The position numbers were made by a program, and so were the translations under genes. A DNA stretch of 64,000 bases from Setophaga petechia (Eukaryota > Chordata > Aves > Passeriformes > Parulidae): positions 5,306,501-5,370,500 of the forward strand of contig JANCRA010000028.1 of assembly GCA_024362935.1 (NCBI GenBank), written 5' to 3'. This document shows, one piece after another, positions 7,569 through 20,700 of this stretch (positions are counted from its first letter, which is position 1; each line of letters opens with the position of its first letter). The notes beneath the pieces were generated by a model, which did no database searches, had not been told where the DNA came from, and saw nothing but the letters and a program-made list of their open reading frames with translations.

Positions 7569-10500
7569 ATGGTGCGTGCCGGAGCCATGGGTGACGGTTA
7601 CGCACCTTTGACTGCGCTTGTCCTGCTGCTGGCCGTCGTGGCTGTCTGCTGGGCCCTTGGCCTCTGGCAGCCATGGAGGCGGCAAGCAGGGACAGCGAAG
7701 AGGCGCAAGCGCCCCGGGGTCCGGCCCAGAGGCTCACGCAGGAACCGGGGAGCCCCTGCGGCTCCCAGGCCCTGCAGGCCTCGGGCTACCCCTCGCAAGC
7801 GGCCAGGTGCTCCCGCCAGCACCCTGGGCAGCTCCTGCAGCTGCGGCCCCTGCGTGGCAGTGGGCCGAGAGCTGCAGGAACTGATGCAGCTGCTCTGGGC
7901 TGGCAGTGGGACATCTGAGCCGCTCTACTCTGGGATGTGGCGGGCCCTGTGGAAAGAGCTGCGGGAGCTGGTGAGGCGAGGCCACCTGCCCTGCTGTGGC
8001 TCGTCCCGCTCCCCCAGGCGCCGCCATCCCATGAGGAGGCAGCTCCCAGGAAGAGTCTCCATCTCTGGGAGGGCCTCGAGCCTTGCAAGGATGGCACGGC
8101 AGACGACACCTGCCATCCTTGCAAGAAGCTCAGGCTGTCAGAGATCCTCCATCCTGCCAGGAGCCTCGGCTACCTCTGACAGCCTCCATCCTTCAGAGAG
8201 GCTCAGTGAGACCTGTCAGCCTGCAGCAAGTGCAGAGCCCGCGGACAGGTCTCCCGGCTCCCTTGGACCCTTGGACTTGGACAAGACGGGCACAACCCTG
8301 AGCGTTGTCGTGGCCAGGGAAAGCCCGGGAGTCCAAGTGGGAGCCCAGCCCGATGCAGGGGAGCCATCTCAGGAGCAGGTGGCTCGGGAGCAGCAAGCGT
8401 CCTGCAGCCGGCACTTGTCGGCCCACAGCTGCCAGGACGCTGTGCCGGCTGTGCCAGCGGGCTGCAGCCCGTGCCGGGTGGAGGAGACGAGCCTCGAGAC
8501 ACCTGGGCACCTCCATCTCGAGGAAGCTGCTCCGAAACAGCCACCGACTGCCAAGGAGGCCCTAATAGAAGGTGAGATCTTCTGAGGAGCTGTCTGCAGC
8601 TCCCCTGGGGCTCTTCAGGGCCATTGCCAGGCCAGGCCCTCTGAGAGCAGCCTAGTCCCTGGCTGTTCTCAGTGCCTCTGATGGCTTCAAAAATCCCCTG
8701 CGTGGTTTGCAGCTGCTCCTGGGACCCCCCTGCGCGACAGCTCGGGCTGCAGCCCCGGCCGCGCACAAGAGCAGAGCGCAGGCCACGAGGCCGGGGCCAG
8801 CGCCGGTGCCGCCGTGCCCCCCTGCAGCGGGGCTCCTGCAGCCGCCTGTGCGCGCTGCCCGGGCCCGGCCGTGCCGCTCGCCAGCCCCTCGGCTGCAGGG
8901 CGGTGGCCGCTGCCCGGCGCGCGGCAGGGAGCAGGTGAGAGCAGCGCGGCCCGCGGGGGCCGGCCCCTGCCCTGGCGGGCACTGGGCGGGGGGGGGGGGG
9001 TTCCTGGGCGCAGCGCTGACGCCTCGCTCTCGGCCTTTTGCAGGGCAAAAGAAGGAGCTGCAGGAGCTCTACCAGCTGGGCCCGCAGCTGGGCAGGGGCG
9101 GCTTCGGCACCGTTTTCGCGGGCAGCCGCCTGGCGGACGGTAGCCCGGTAAGTGGGCGGCACGGGCGGGCGCGGGCGGAGGCTCCGGGCCGGGGCTGGGC
9201 GGGGCTGGAGCTCAGCCCCCTGTGTCCGTGCCTTGCAGGTGGCTCTCAAGCGCGTGGCCCGGGAGAGCGTCCTGCGCTGGGACGAGCGCGTGAGTGAGCG
9301 GGGCCAGCGGGCCGGGGCGGGCCGGGGCGGGCAGGGATAAGGCCGGGGAGGGCCCCGAGGGAGGGCGCCGAGGCACGGCGGCGGGCGTGGGCTCAGCGCG
9401 CGAGGCGGAGCGCGGCGGGCCCGCGGATGCCGAACGCCGGGGCCGGCTCCAGGCGGGGGGACAGCTGCCAAGCGTGCCCTGGGCGGGAGGGATCCCGAGC
9501 AGCACGGAGGCTGCCCGAGGGGACACCGGGGCATGCCGGGCAGGGGGCAGTGGAGGCACAGGGCAGCACCAGGCCTGGCGCAGGCAATGTCTCGTCCTCG
9601 CAGCCCGACGGCACCCGTGTTCCGCTGGAGATCGTGCTGATGGAGAAGGTGGGCTCCGGCTGCCGCAGCATTATCCAGCTCCTGGACTGGTTCGAGCTGC
9701 CTGACAGCTTCGTGCTGGTCCTGGAGCGTCCGGGGCGATCGCGGGATCTGCTGGAGCTGCTGCGGGAGCAGCAGTTCCTGAGCGAGGAGGCGGCGCGCTG
9801 GCTTTTCTGCCAGGTGCTGGAGGCCGTGTGGCACTGCACCGCCTGCGGCGTCTGGCACGGCGACATCAAGGCGGAGAACCTCCTCGTGGACCCGGACACT
9901 GGCAGCCTGAAGCTCATCGACTTCGGTTGCGGCACCTTCTTCCACGGCCACACCTGCAGGGATGTTGCCGGTGAGCCCGCGGCCCGGGCCCTGCTGCCTC
10001 TGCCAGGCACTGCACCGTGCCATTCCCTCCTGGGCTGTGGGTGCGGCATTCAGCCGGCTGCCGGCTGCCCTGTGCCCCGGGGCAGGTGCTGTGCCCCAGG
10101 AGCCGGCTGCTGGCCTTGCCGACAGGGGGGGGGGCTGCAAAAGCCAGGCCCCGGCCCCTCGGCTTGGCAGGCCTGCTTGGGCTTGTGCCGCTCTTCTGGC
10201 CTTCTCTGCCTTGCAGAGCGCTTTCCTGGCTTTGGCCAATTGTCTGCGGGTGCCGGGTGGCCTTGGGGGAAGTTGTGGCCGCAGGTGCGGGCCCTGCCTC
10301 TGGCAGGAGGCCGGCGCCAGGCTCTGGAAGGCAGCAGCCTGCGCCCGACCAGTGCCGCCTGTCTCCCCTAGGAACACGGATGTACTGCTCGCCCGAGTGG
10401 ATCCGCCTGGGCTCCTACCGCAAGGAGCCGGCGACCATCTGGTCCCTGGGCGTGCTGCTCTATGTCATGGTCTGCGGGTGCTTCCCCTTCCGGGACGACC

Positions 10501-10831
10501 ATGACATCGTGTGGGGGCAGCTCTTCTTCTGGCGGCAGGTGTCTCCAGGTTGGTGTGGGCCTCAAGCACGCTGGGCTGGAGGAGGTGGCCGTGTCCTGCC
10601 GTGCCGCTGTCCCGCCAAGGGCAGCTCTGAGCACTCGCAGCCTGGCCCGGCTTCTGCGGGCACTGCCGGGCGCGGCCGGGCAGGAGCCTCGTGCCAGTGA
10701 GCGGCGCTTTCTGCCTTCTCTCCCCAGAGTGCCAGCACCTGATCACCTGGTGTTTGGGCAAGCACCCCCTGGAGCGGGCCAATCTGGAGGACATCTGGCG
10801 CCACCCTTGGGTGTGGGGCTGGCGCCTTTGA
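7569..10831 (+). CDS. Copy 2: PIM-like kinase, 675 aa; hinge variant E504G
   Basis: Exons: 7569-8571, 8713-8934, 9044-9147, 9239-9289, 9604-9970, 10372-10548, 10728-10831. Frame intact. Against copy 1 it has V23, A43, R48 and S166 in the N-terminal region. It is the only complete copy with an amino-acid change in the kinase domain: GAG to GGG turns E504 into Gly, next to the hinge proline P503 that marks PIM kinases. Two synonymous changes lie nearby (ATT at I484, CGA at R505). Intron 4 is short (GGCGGCGGG, no long G run), and intron 5 is 401 nt because of a run of 10 G, so retaining it would frameshift. Together with its spacer deletion this is the most divergent copy. Confidence 0.87.
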
Positions 10832-10894
10832 TGCCCGGCTGGAGCCCCTGCAGCACCCAGTCACCGAGTCCCACGCAGGACCGAGGGCCGGAAA

Positions 10895-10900
10895 AATAAA
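10895..10900 (+). promoter_or_regulatory. Poly(A) signal of copy 2
   Basis: AATAAA 64 nt after the stop codon. Confidence 0.85.
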
Positions 10901-12583
10901 CCAGCCACCAACCCATTGCGGGCTGTCACGACTGGTCCTTGTTAGCAACTGCGGCTAAAGAAACCTCTTGGCAAAAGGGGAAATCAGAGTGTTCCCTCCT
11001 GCCTTGGTCAAGGTTTTGATGCCTCTCCTCCGTGTAGGTGGTTTTGTGTCTTCAAGCTCAGGCTGGAGTACTGCTAGGAGTGGCTTTAGCAAGGCGAGAA
11101 ATGCAACAGTGAACCAACAGCTTCCCTTTCCAACTGACAAAGCAACTTGTGTTCACCTGAAGTGCCACAAGGGCCTGTGTGTGCATTCCAAGGGCCACCG
11201 GGTGGCAGGAACAGAGACCTTGCTCCTCTCCAAAGCTGTAGAACAATTAGCAGTGGCAAAATGTGATTTTGGGTTAAGCCCTGACAAAATTGTTCCTCAT
11301 TCGTCCCCAGAAATGGGAAGCTGGGCTGGGCCTTTGACCTGCTGGGACTGCAGCGTTGTCAGTCATAGGCATGGAGCCCACGGGAAATGCTGAGGTGCTG
11401 GAGTCATTCCCATCATGCTGGGATCATTGTACCACCCCACCCCACCCCACCATCCCCCCCCCCAAAAATAAAAAATCATGGTTTGCCCTGAAATGGCGGC
11501 TCCTCCTCACCCTGTTGGTCATTATGAGGGGACATTGGGCTCTGGCTGGGGGTGGAAATGCTCCCAAAGGGCCTTGAACTCCTGCGGGAATTGGTCCAGC
11601 AAGGAGGTGGCACTGAGCCTTTCAGGGAATTGTGGGGAAAGAGAAGGTCCCCTCTGAGCCTCCTTTTGTCCAGGATGACAGAAACTGTGCTTGGAATGAC
11701 CGCCTTTGTTTGTATTTACAGAACCTGAGACGCACAGTGAGTGCTTCTGGGGAGGAGGGAGGTGTGTGGGGTATGCAGCCAACAAATAACGATGGTTAGT
11801 AATGGTTTTGTTGACCAACAGTGTAAAGGCCATTGCCATGGGCCTCATGGAGCTCATGGGCTCAGCAGCCACAGTCCCTGTGGAGATCAAGTCTGCCAGG
11901 CTCTCTGTGGGTGTCTGACACTCAGCTCAGCCCTCCGCGGCTCTGTAGCCCCGCCAGGGCCAGCAGGGTCCCGATGCCCAAAGGCACACAAAGCATCCTC
12001 CCAGCACAGGCTGAGCCACTCAGGGTGGCAGAATCCTGTGGCAATTCAGCTCTCTGAGCATCCTCTCTGCTTTTAGACGGTCCCAGTGCCCTTGTCCCAC
12101 AGACATTGGCTCTGCCAAGTACCACTGCCTTCTCTAGGTGCTGACGGGCATCAAACAGTGGAGGCACTGTGCTGTGAGGGACAGCGATCTTTTATTTGGG
12201 GTGGCTGGGGACAAGCTGGACCAGAATAAATAGCCATGAGATGTGGCTTTGGATGGGATTCATCCCGATATGTCCCAGTGGGATCCCCTTCAAACATGTA
12301 GCCAAGGTCCTGAAAGCCCAAGGAGGTCCATGCTGGCTCAGGGCTCTCCAGCTGTATGTGACTTGAAAGGAAGGCTTTGGAACTATCCAGGAAACTCCAT
12401 CCTTTCAATCAAACCATGATAGCAGGAAAAATGAAGGGAAGGTCATCGTGGGCACTACTGGGAAGTGATGGAAAGACACAACAGCCAGCCATGGGGGGAG
12501 GCGGGGCCATGATGGCACACAGGGGAGGAGCCCTGCGGTGGGGCAGGTCTGTGGTGTCACACACTGTCCTGGCCACAGCACTG
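10901..12583. other. Spacer 2/3: intergenic
   Basis: Standard spacer layout with a C10 run. Private substitutions include CTCCGTGTAGG near 11030, ACTTGTGTTC near 11147 and CCCCGCCAGG near 11950. No gene seen. Confidence 0.7.
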
Positions 12584-12614
12584 TGACATCATTGTGCCTA
12601 TATGCCTATATAAT
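12584..12614 (+). promoter_or_regulatory. Core promoter of copy 3
   Basis: CRE-like TGACATCA 12584-12591 and TATATAAT 12607-12614. Confidence 0.75.
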
Positions 12615-12649
12615 CCGGGCCAGCCCCCGCAGCTGCCAGTGCAGTTGCG

Positions 12650-15600
12650 ATGGTGCGTGCCGGAGCCATGGGTGACGGTTACGCACCTTTGACTGCGCTT
12701 GTCCTGCTGCTGGCCGTCGTGGCTGTCTGCTGGGCCCTTGGCCTCTGGCAGCCATGGAGGCGGCAAGCAGGGACAGCGAAGAGGCGCAAGCGCCCCGGGG
12801 TCCGGCCCAGAGGCTCACGCAGGAACCGGGGAGCCCCTGCGGCTCCCAGGCCCTGCAGGCCTCGGGCTACCCCTCGCAAGCGGCCAGGTGCTCCCGCCAG
12901 CACCCTGGGCAGCTCCTGCAGCTGCGGCCCCTGCGTGGCAGTGGGCCGAGAGCTGCAGGAACTGATGCAGCTGCTCTGGGCTGGCAGTGGGACATCTGAG
13001 CCGCTCTACTCTGGGATATGGCGGGCCCTGTGGAAAGAGCTGCGGGAGCTGGTGAGGCGAGGCCACCTGCCCTGCTGTGGCTCGTCCCACTCCCCCAGGC
13101 GCCGCCATCCCATGAGGAGGCAGCTCCCAGGAAGAGTCTCCATCCCTGGGAGGGCCTCGAGCCTTGCAAGGATGGCACGGCAGACGACACCCGCCATCCT
13201 TGCAAGAAGCTCAGGCTGTCAGAGATCCTCCGTCCTGCCAGGAGCCTCGGCTACCTCTGACAGCCTCCATCCTTCAGAGAGGCTCAGTGAGACCTGTCAG
13301 CCTGCAGCAAGTGCAGAGCCCGCGGACAGGTCTCCCGGCTCCCTTGGACCCCTGGACTTGGACAAGACGGGCACAACCCTGAGCGTTGTCGTGGCCAGGG
13401 AAAGCCCGGGAGTCCAAGTGGGAGCCCAGCCCGATGCAGGGGAGCCATCTCAGGAGCAGGTGGCTCGGGAGCAGCAAGCGTCCTGCAGCCGGCACTTGTC
13501 GGCCCACAGCTGCCAGGACGCTGTGCCGGCTGTGCCAGCGGGCTGCAGCCCGTGCCGGGTGGAGGAGACGAGCCTCGAGACACCTGGGCACCTCCATCTC
13601 GAGGAAGCTGCTCCGAAACAGCCACCGACTGCCAAGGAGGCCCTAATAGAAGGTGAGATCTTCTGAGGAGCTGTCTGCAGCTCCCCTGGGGCTCTTCAGG
13701 GCCATTGCCAGGCCAGGCCCTCTGAGAGCAGCCTAGTCCCTGGCTGTTCTCAGTGCCTCTGATGGCTTCAAAAATCCCCTGCGTGGTTTGCAGCTGCTCC
13801 TGGGACCCCCCTGCGCGACAGCTCGGGCTGCAGCCCCGGCCGCGCACAAGAGCAGAGCGCAGGCCACGAGGCCGGGGCCAGCGCCGGTGCCGCCGTGCCC
13901 CCCTGCAGCGGGGCTCCTGCAGCCGCCTGTGCGCGCTGCCCGGGCCCGGCCGTGCCGCTCGCCAGCCCCTCGGCTGCAGGGCGGTGGCCGCTGCCCGGCG
14001 CGCGGCAGGGAGCAGGTGAGAGCAGCGCGGCCCGCGGGGGCCGGCCCCTGCCCTGGCGGGCACTGGGCGGGGGGGGGGGTTCCTGGGCGCAGCGCTGACG
14101 CCTCGCTCTCGGCCTTTTGCAGGGCAAAAGAAGGAGCTGCAGGAGCTCTACCAGCTGGGCCCGCAGCTGGGCAGGGGCGGCTTCGGCACCGTTTTCGCGG
14201 GCAGCCGCCTGGCGGACGGTAGCCCGGTAAGTGGGCGGCACGGGCGGGCGCGGGCGGAGGCTCCGGGCCGGGGCTGGGCGGGGCTGGAGCTCAGCCCCCT
14301 GTGTCCGTGCCTTGCAGGTGGCTCTCAAGCGCGTGGCCCGGGAGAGCGTCCTGCGCTGGGACGAGCGCGTGAGTGAGCGGGGCCAGCGGGCCGGGGCGGG
14401 CCGGGGCGGGCAGGGATAAGGCCGGGGAGGGCCCCGAGGGAGGGCGCCGAGGCACGGCGGCGGCGGCGGGCGTGGGCTCAGCGCGCGAGGCGGAGCGCGG
14501 CGGGCCCGCGGATGCCGAACGCCGGGGCCGGCTCCAGGCGGGGGGACAGCTGCCAAGCGTGCCCTGGGCGGGAGGGATCCCGAGCAGCACGGAGGCTGCC
14601 CGAGGGGACACCGGGGCATGCCGGGCAGGGGGCAGTGGAGGCACAGGGCAGCACCAGGCCTGGCGCAGGCAATGTCTCGTCCTCGCAGCCCGACGGCACC
14701 CGTGTTCCGCTGGAGATCGTGCTCATGGAGAAGGTGGGCTCCGGCTGCCGCAGCATCATCCAGCTCCTGGACTGGTTCGAGCTGCCTGACAGCTTCGTGC
14801 TGGTCCTGGAGCGTCCGGAGCGGTCGCGGGATCTGCTGGAGCTGCTGCGGGAGCAGCAGTTCCTGAGCGAGGAGGCGGCGCGCTGGCTTTTCTGCCAGGT
14901 GCTGGAGGCCGTGTGGCACTGCACCGCCTGCGGCGTCTGGCACGGCGACATCAAGGCGGAGAACCTCCTCGTGGACCCGGACACTGGCAGCCTGAAGCTC
15001 ATCGACTTCGGTTGCGGCACCTTCTTCCACGGCCACACCTGCAGGGATGTTGCCGGTGAGCCCGCGGCCCGGGCCCTGCTGCCTCTGCCAGGCACTGCAC
15101 CGTGCCATTCCCTCCTGGGCTGTGGGTGCGGCATTCAGCCGGCTGCCGGCTGCCCTGTGCCCCGGGGCAGGTGCTGTGCCCCAGGAGCCGGCTGCTGGCC
15201 TTGCCGACAGAGGGGGGCTGCAAAAGCCAGGCCCCGGCCCCTCGGCTTGGCAGGCCTGCTTGGGCTTGTGCCGCTCTTCTGGCCTTCTCTGCCTTGCAGA
15301 GCGGTTTCCTGGCTTTGGCCAATTGCCTGCAGGTGCCGGGTGGCCTTGGGGGAAGTTGTGGCCGCAGGTGCGGGCCCTGCCTCTGGCAGGAGGCCGGCGC
15401 CAGGCTCTGGAAGGCAGCAGCCTGCGCCCGACCAGCGCCGCCTGTCTCCCCTAGGAACACGGATGTACTGCTCGCCCGAGTGGATCCGCCTGGGCTCCTA
15501 CCGCAAGGAGCCGGCGACCATCTGGTCCCTGGGCGTGCTGCTCTATGTCATGGTCTGCGGGTGCTTCCCCTTCCGGGACGACCATGACATCGTGTGGGGG

Positions 15601-15914
15601 CAGCTCTTCTTCTGGCGGCAGGTGTCTCCAGGTTGGTGTGGGCCTCAAGCACGCTGGGCTGGAGGAGGTGGCCGTGTCCTGCCGTGCCGCTGTCCCGCCA
15701 AGGGCAGCTCTGAGCACTCGCAGCCTGGCCCGGCTTCTGCGGGCACTGCCGGGCGCGGCCGGGCAGGAGCCTCGTGCCAGTGAGCGGCGCTTTCTGCCTT
15801 CTCTCCCCAGAGTGCCAGCACCTGATCACCTGGTGTTTGGGCAAGCACCCCCTGGAGCGGGCCAATCTGGAGGACATCTGGCGCCACCCTTGGGTGTGGG
15901 GCTGGCGCCTTTGA
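12650..15914 (+). CDS. Copy 3: PIM-like kinase, 675 aa
   Basis: Exons: 12650-13652, 13794-14015, 14123-14226, 14318-14368, 14689-15055, 15455-15631, 15811-15914. Frame intact. N-terminal haplotype: V23, A43, R48, I123, R125, H147, P166, V195, G254, P322, I333. I123, H147 and V195 link it to copy 5. Intron 4 has a private GGC triplet expansion (GGCGGCGGCGGG), and intron 5 has a private CTGCAGGTGCC. The kinase exons encode the same protein as copy 1. Intron 5 is 399 nt, so its retention would keep frame. Confidence 0.88.
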
Positions 15915-15977
15915 TGCCCGGCTGGAGCCCCTGCAGCACCCAGTCACCGAGTCCCACGCAGGACCGAGGGCCGGAAA

Positions 15978-15983
15978 AATAAA
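15978..15983 (+). promoter_or_regulatory. Poly(A) signal of copy 3
   Basis: AATAAA 64 nt after the stop codon. Confidence 0.85.
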
Positions 15984-17666
15984 CCAGCCACCAACCCATT
16001 GCGGGCTGTCACGACTGGTCCTTGTTAGCAACTGCGGCTAAAGAAACCTCTTGGCAAAAGGGGAAATCAGAGTGTTCCCTCCTGCCTTGGTCAAGGTTTT
16101 GATGCCTCTCCTCCATGTAGGTGGTTTTGTGTCTTCAAGCTCAGGCTGGAGTACTGCTAGGAGTGGCTTTAGCAAGGCGAGAAATGCAACAGTGAACCAA
16201 CAGCTTCCCTTTCCAACTGACAAAGCAACTTGGGTTCACCTGAAGTGCCGCAAGGGCCCGTGTGTGCATTCCAAGGGCCACCGGGTGGCAGGAACAGAGA
16301 CCTTGCTCCTCTCCAAAGCTGTAGAATAATTAGCAGTGGCAAAATGTGATTTTGGGTTAAGCCCTGACAAAATTGTTCCTCATTCGTCCCCAGAAATGGG
16401 AAGCTGGGCTGGGCCTTTGACCTGCTGGGACTGCAGCGTTGTCAGTCATAGGCATGGAGCCCACGGGAAATGCTGAGGTGCTGGAGTCATTCCCATCATG
16501 CTGGGATCATTGTACCACCCCACCCCACCCCACCATCCCCCCCCCCAAAAATAAAAAATCATGGTTTGCCCTGAAATGGCGGCTCCTCCTCACCCTGTTG
16601 GTCATTATGAGGGGACATTGGGCTCTGGCAGGGGGTGGAAATGCTCCCAAAGGGCCTTGAACTCCTGCGGGAATTGGGCCAGCAAGGAGGTGGCACTGAG
16701 CCTTTCAGGGAATTGTGGGGAAAGAGAAGGTCCCCTCTGAGCCTCCTTTTGTCCAGGATGACAGAAACTGTGCTTGGAATGACCGCCTTTGTTTGTATTT
16801 ACAGAACCTGAGACGCACAGTGAGTGCTTCTGGGGAGGAGGGAGGTGTGTGGGGTATGCAGCCAACAAATAACGATGGTTAGTAATGGTTTTGTTGACCA
16901 ACAGTGTAAAGGCCATTGCCATGGGCCTCATGGAGCTCATGGGCTCAGCAGCCACAGTCCCTGTGGAGATCAAGTCTGCCAGGCTCTCTGTGGGTGTCTG
17001 ACACTCAGCTCAGCCCTCCGCGGCTCTGTAGCCTCGCCAGGGCCAGCAGGGTCCCGATGCCCAAAGGCACACAAAGCATCCTCCCAGCACAGGCTGAGCC
17101 ACTCAGGGTGGCAGAATCCTGTGGCAATTCAGCTCTCTGAGCATCCTCTCTGCTTTTAGACGGTCCCAGTGCCCTTGTCCCACAGACATTGGCTCTGCCA
17201 AGTACCACTGCCTTCTCTAGGTGCTGACGGGCATCAAACAGTGGAGGCACTGTGCTGTGAGGGACAGCGATCTTTTATTTGGGGTGGCTGGGGACAAGCT
17301 GGACCAGAATAAATAGCCATGAGATGTGGCTTTGGATGGGATTCATCCCGATACGTCCCAGTGGGATCCCCTTCAAACATGTAGCCAAGGTCCTGAAAGC
17401 CCAAGGAGGTCCATGCTGGCTCAGGGCTCTCCAGCTGTATGTGACTTGAAAGGAAGGCTTTGGAACTATCCAGGAAACTCCATCCTTTCAATCAAACCAT
17501 GATAGCAGGAAAAATGAAGGGAAGGTCATCGTGGGCACTACTGGGAAGTGATGGAAAGACACAACAGCCAGCCATAGGGGGAGGCGGGGCCATGATGGCA
17601 CACAGGGGAGGAGCCCTGCGGTGGGGCAGGTCTGTGGTGTCACACACTGTCCTGGCCACAGCACTG
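15984..17666. other. Spacer 3/4: intergenic
   Basis: Standard layout, C10 run. A C-to-T change at 16327 makes CAA into TAA in the frame that is open through this part of most other spacers, which is further evidence against a gene there. Also private: GCCGCAAGGG near 16247 and CCATAGGGGG near 17572. Confidence 0.7.
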
Positions 17667-17697
17667 TGACATCATTGTGCCTATATGCCTATATAAT
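17667..17697 (+). promoter_or_regulatory. Core promoter of copy 4
   Basis: CRE-like TGACATCA 17667-17674 and TATATAAT 17690-17697. Confidence 0.75.
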
Positions 17698-17732
17698 CCG
17701 GGCCAGCCCCCGCAGCTGCCAGTGCAGTTGCG

Positions 17733-20700
17733 ATGGTGCGTGCCGGAGCCATGGGTGACGGTTACGCACCTTTGACTGCGCTTGTCCTGCTGCTGGCCGT
17801 CGTGGCTGTCTGCTGGGCCCTTGGCCTCTGGCAGCCATGGAGGCGGCAAGCAGGGACAGCCAAGAGGCGCAAGCGCCCCGGGGTCCGGCCCAGAGGCTCA
17901 CGCAGGAACCGGGGAGCCCCTGCGGCTCCCAGGCCCTGCAGGCCTCGGGCTACCCCTCGCAAGCGGCCAGGTGCTCCCGCCAGCACCCTGGGCAGCTCCT
18001 GCAGCTGCGGCCCCTGCGTGGCAGTGGGCCGAGAGCTGCAGGAACTGATGCAGCTGCTCTGGGCTGGCAGTGGGACATCTGAGCCGCTCTACTCTGGGAT
18101 GTGGCGGGCCCTGTGGAAAGAGCTGCGGGAGCTGGTGAGGCGAGGCCACCTGCCCTGCTGTGGCTCGTCCCGCTCCCCCAGGCGCCGCCATCCCATGAGG
18201 AGGCAGCTCCCAGGAAGAGTCTCCATCTCTGGGAGGGCCTCGAGCCTTGCAAGGATGGCACGGCAGACGACACCCGCCATCCTTGCAAGAAGCTCAGGCT
18301 GTCAGAGATCCTCCATCCTGCCAGGAGCCTCGGCTACCTCTGACAGCCTCCATCCTTCAGAGAGGCTCAGTGAGACCTGTCAGCCTGCAGCAAGTGCAGA
18401 GCCCGCGGACAGGTCTCCCGGCTCCCTTGGACCCTTGGACTTGGACAAGACGGGCACAACCCTGAGCGTTGTCGTGGCCAGGGAAAGCCCGGGAGTCCAA
18501 GTGGGAGCCCAGCCCGATGCAGGGGAGCCATCTCAGGAGCAGGTGGCTCGGGAGCAGCAAGCGTCCTGCAGCCGGCACTTGTCGGCCCACAGCTGCCAGG
18601 ACGCTGTGCCGGCTGTGCCAGCGGGCTGCAGCCCGTGCCGGGTGGAGGAGACGAGCCTCGAGACACCTGGGCACCTCCATCTCGAGGAAGCTGCTCCGAA
18701 ACAGCCACCGACTGCCAAGGAGGCCCTAACAGAAGGTGAGATCTTCTGAGGAGCTGTCTGCAGCTCCCCTGGGGCTCTTCAGGGCCATTGCCAGGCCAGG
18801 CCCTCTGAGAGCAGCCTAGTCCCTGGCTGTTCTCAGTGCCTCTGATGGCTTCAAAAATCCCCTGCGTGGTTTGCAGCTGCTCCTGGGACCCCCCTGCGCG
18901 ACAGCTCGGGCTGCAGCCCCGGCCGCGCACAAGAGCAGAGCGCAGGCCACGAGGCCGGGGCCAGCGCCGGTGCCGCCGTGCCCCCCTGCAGCGGGGCTCC
19001 TGCAGCCGCCTGTGCGCGCTGCCCGGGCCCGGCCGTGCCGCTCGCCAGCCCCTCGGCTGCAGGGCGGTGGCCGCTGCCCGGCGCGCGGCAGGGAGCAGGT
19101 GAGAGCAGCGCGGCCCGCGGGGGCCGGCCCCTGCCCTGGCGGGCACTGGGCGGGGGGGGGGGGGTTCCTGGGCGCAGCGCTGACGCCTCGCTCTCGGCCT
19201 TTTGCAGGGCAAAAGAAGGAGCTGCAGGAGCTCTACCAGCTGGGCCCGCAGCTGGGCAGGGGCGGCTTCGGCACCGTTTTCGCGGGCAGCCGCCTGGCGG
19301 ACGGTAGCCCGGTAAGTGGGCGGCACGGGCGGGCGCGGGCGGAGGCTCCGGGCCGGGGCTGGGCGGGGCTGGAGCTCAGCCCCCTGTGTCCGTGCCTTGC
19401 AGGTGGCTCTCAAGCGCGTGGCCCGGGAGAGCGTCCTGCGCTGGGACGAGCGCGTGAGTGAGCGGGGCCAGCGGGCCGGGGCGGGCCGGGGCGGGCAGGG
19501 ATAAGGCCGGGGAGGGCCCCGAGGGAGGGCGCCGAGGCACGGCGGGGGGCGGCGGGCGTGGGCTCAGCGCGCGAGGCGGAGCGCGGCGGGCCCGCGGATG
19601 CCGAACGCCGGGGCCGGCTCCAGGCGGGGGGACAGCTGCCAAGCGTGCCCTGGGCGGGAGGGATCCCGAGCAGCACGGAGGCTGCCCGAGGGGACACCGG
19701 GGCATGCCGGGCAGGGGGCAGTGGAGGCACAGGGCAGCACCAGGCCTGGCGCAGGCAATGTCTCGTCCTCGCAGCCCGACGGCACCCGTGTTCCGCTGGA
19801 GATCGTGCTCATGGAGAAGGTGGGCTCCGGCTGCCGCAGCATCATCCAGCTCCTGGACTGGTTCGAGCTGCCTGACAGCTTCGTGCTGGTCCTGGAGCGT
19901 CCGGAGCGGTCGCGGGATCTGCTGGAGCTGCTGCGGGAGCAGCAGTTCCTGAGCGAGGAGGCGGCGCGCTGGCTTTTCTGCCAGGTGCTGGAGGCCGTGT
20001 GGCACTGCACCGCCTGCGGCGTCTGGCACGGCGACATCAAGGCGGAGAACCTCCTCGTGGACCCGGACACTGGCAGCCTGAAGCTCATCGACTTCGGTTG
20101 CGGCACCTTCTTCCACGGCCACACCTGCAGGGATGTTGCCGGTGAGCCCGCGGCCCGGGCCCTGCTGCCTCTGCCAGGCACTGCACCGTGCCATTCCCTC
20201 CTGGGCTGTGGGTGCGGCATTCAGCCGGCTGCCGGCTGCCCTGTGCCCCGGGGCAGGTGCTGTGCCCCAGGAGCCGGCTGCTGGCCTTGCCGACAGAGGG
20301 GGGCTGCAAAAGCCAGGCCCCGGCCCCTCGGCTTGGCAGGCCTGCTTGGGCTTGTGCCGCTCTTCTGGCCTTCTCTGCCTTGCAGAGCGGTTTCCTGGCT
20401 TTGGCCAATTGCCTGCGGGTGCCGGGTGGCCTTGGGGGAAGTTGTGGCCGCAGGTGCGGGCCCTGCCTCTGGCAGGAGGCCGGCGCCAGGCTCTGGAAGG
20501 CAGCAGCCTGCGCCCGACCAGCGCCGCCTGTCTCCCCTAGGAACACGGATGTACTGCTCGCCCGAGTGGATCCGCCTGGGCTCCTACCGCAAGGAGCCGG
20601 CGACCATCTGGTCCCTGGGCGTGCTGCTCTATGTCATGGTCTGCGGGTGCTTCCCCTTCCGGGACGACCATGACATCGTGTGGGGGCAGCTCTTCTTCTG

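Noticed and set aside
8203..10377. Very long minus-strand open frames (up to about 724 codons here, about 607-608 opposite copies 6, 7, 10 and 11).
   Set aside because: They are antisense to the kinase exons in GC-rich DNA where stops are rare. Their lengths jump between copies when intronic G runs change by one base, and the compositions (Pro/Arg/Ala) match no family.
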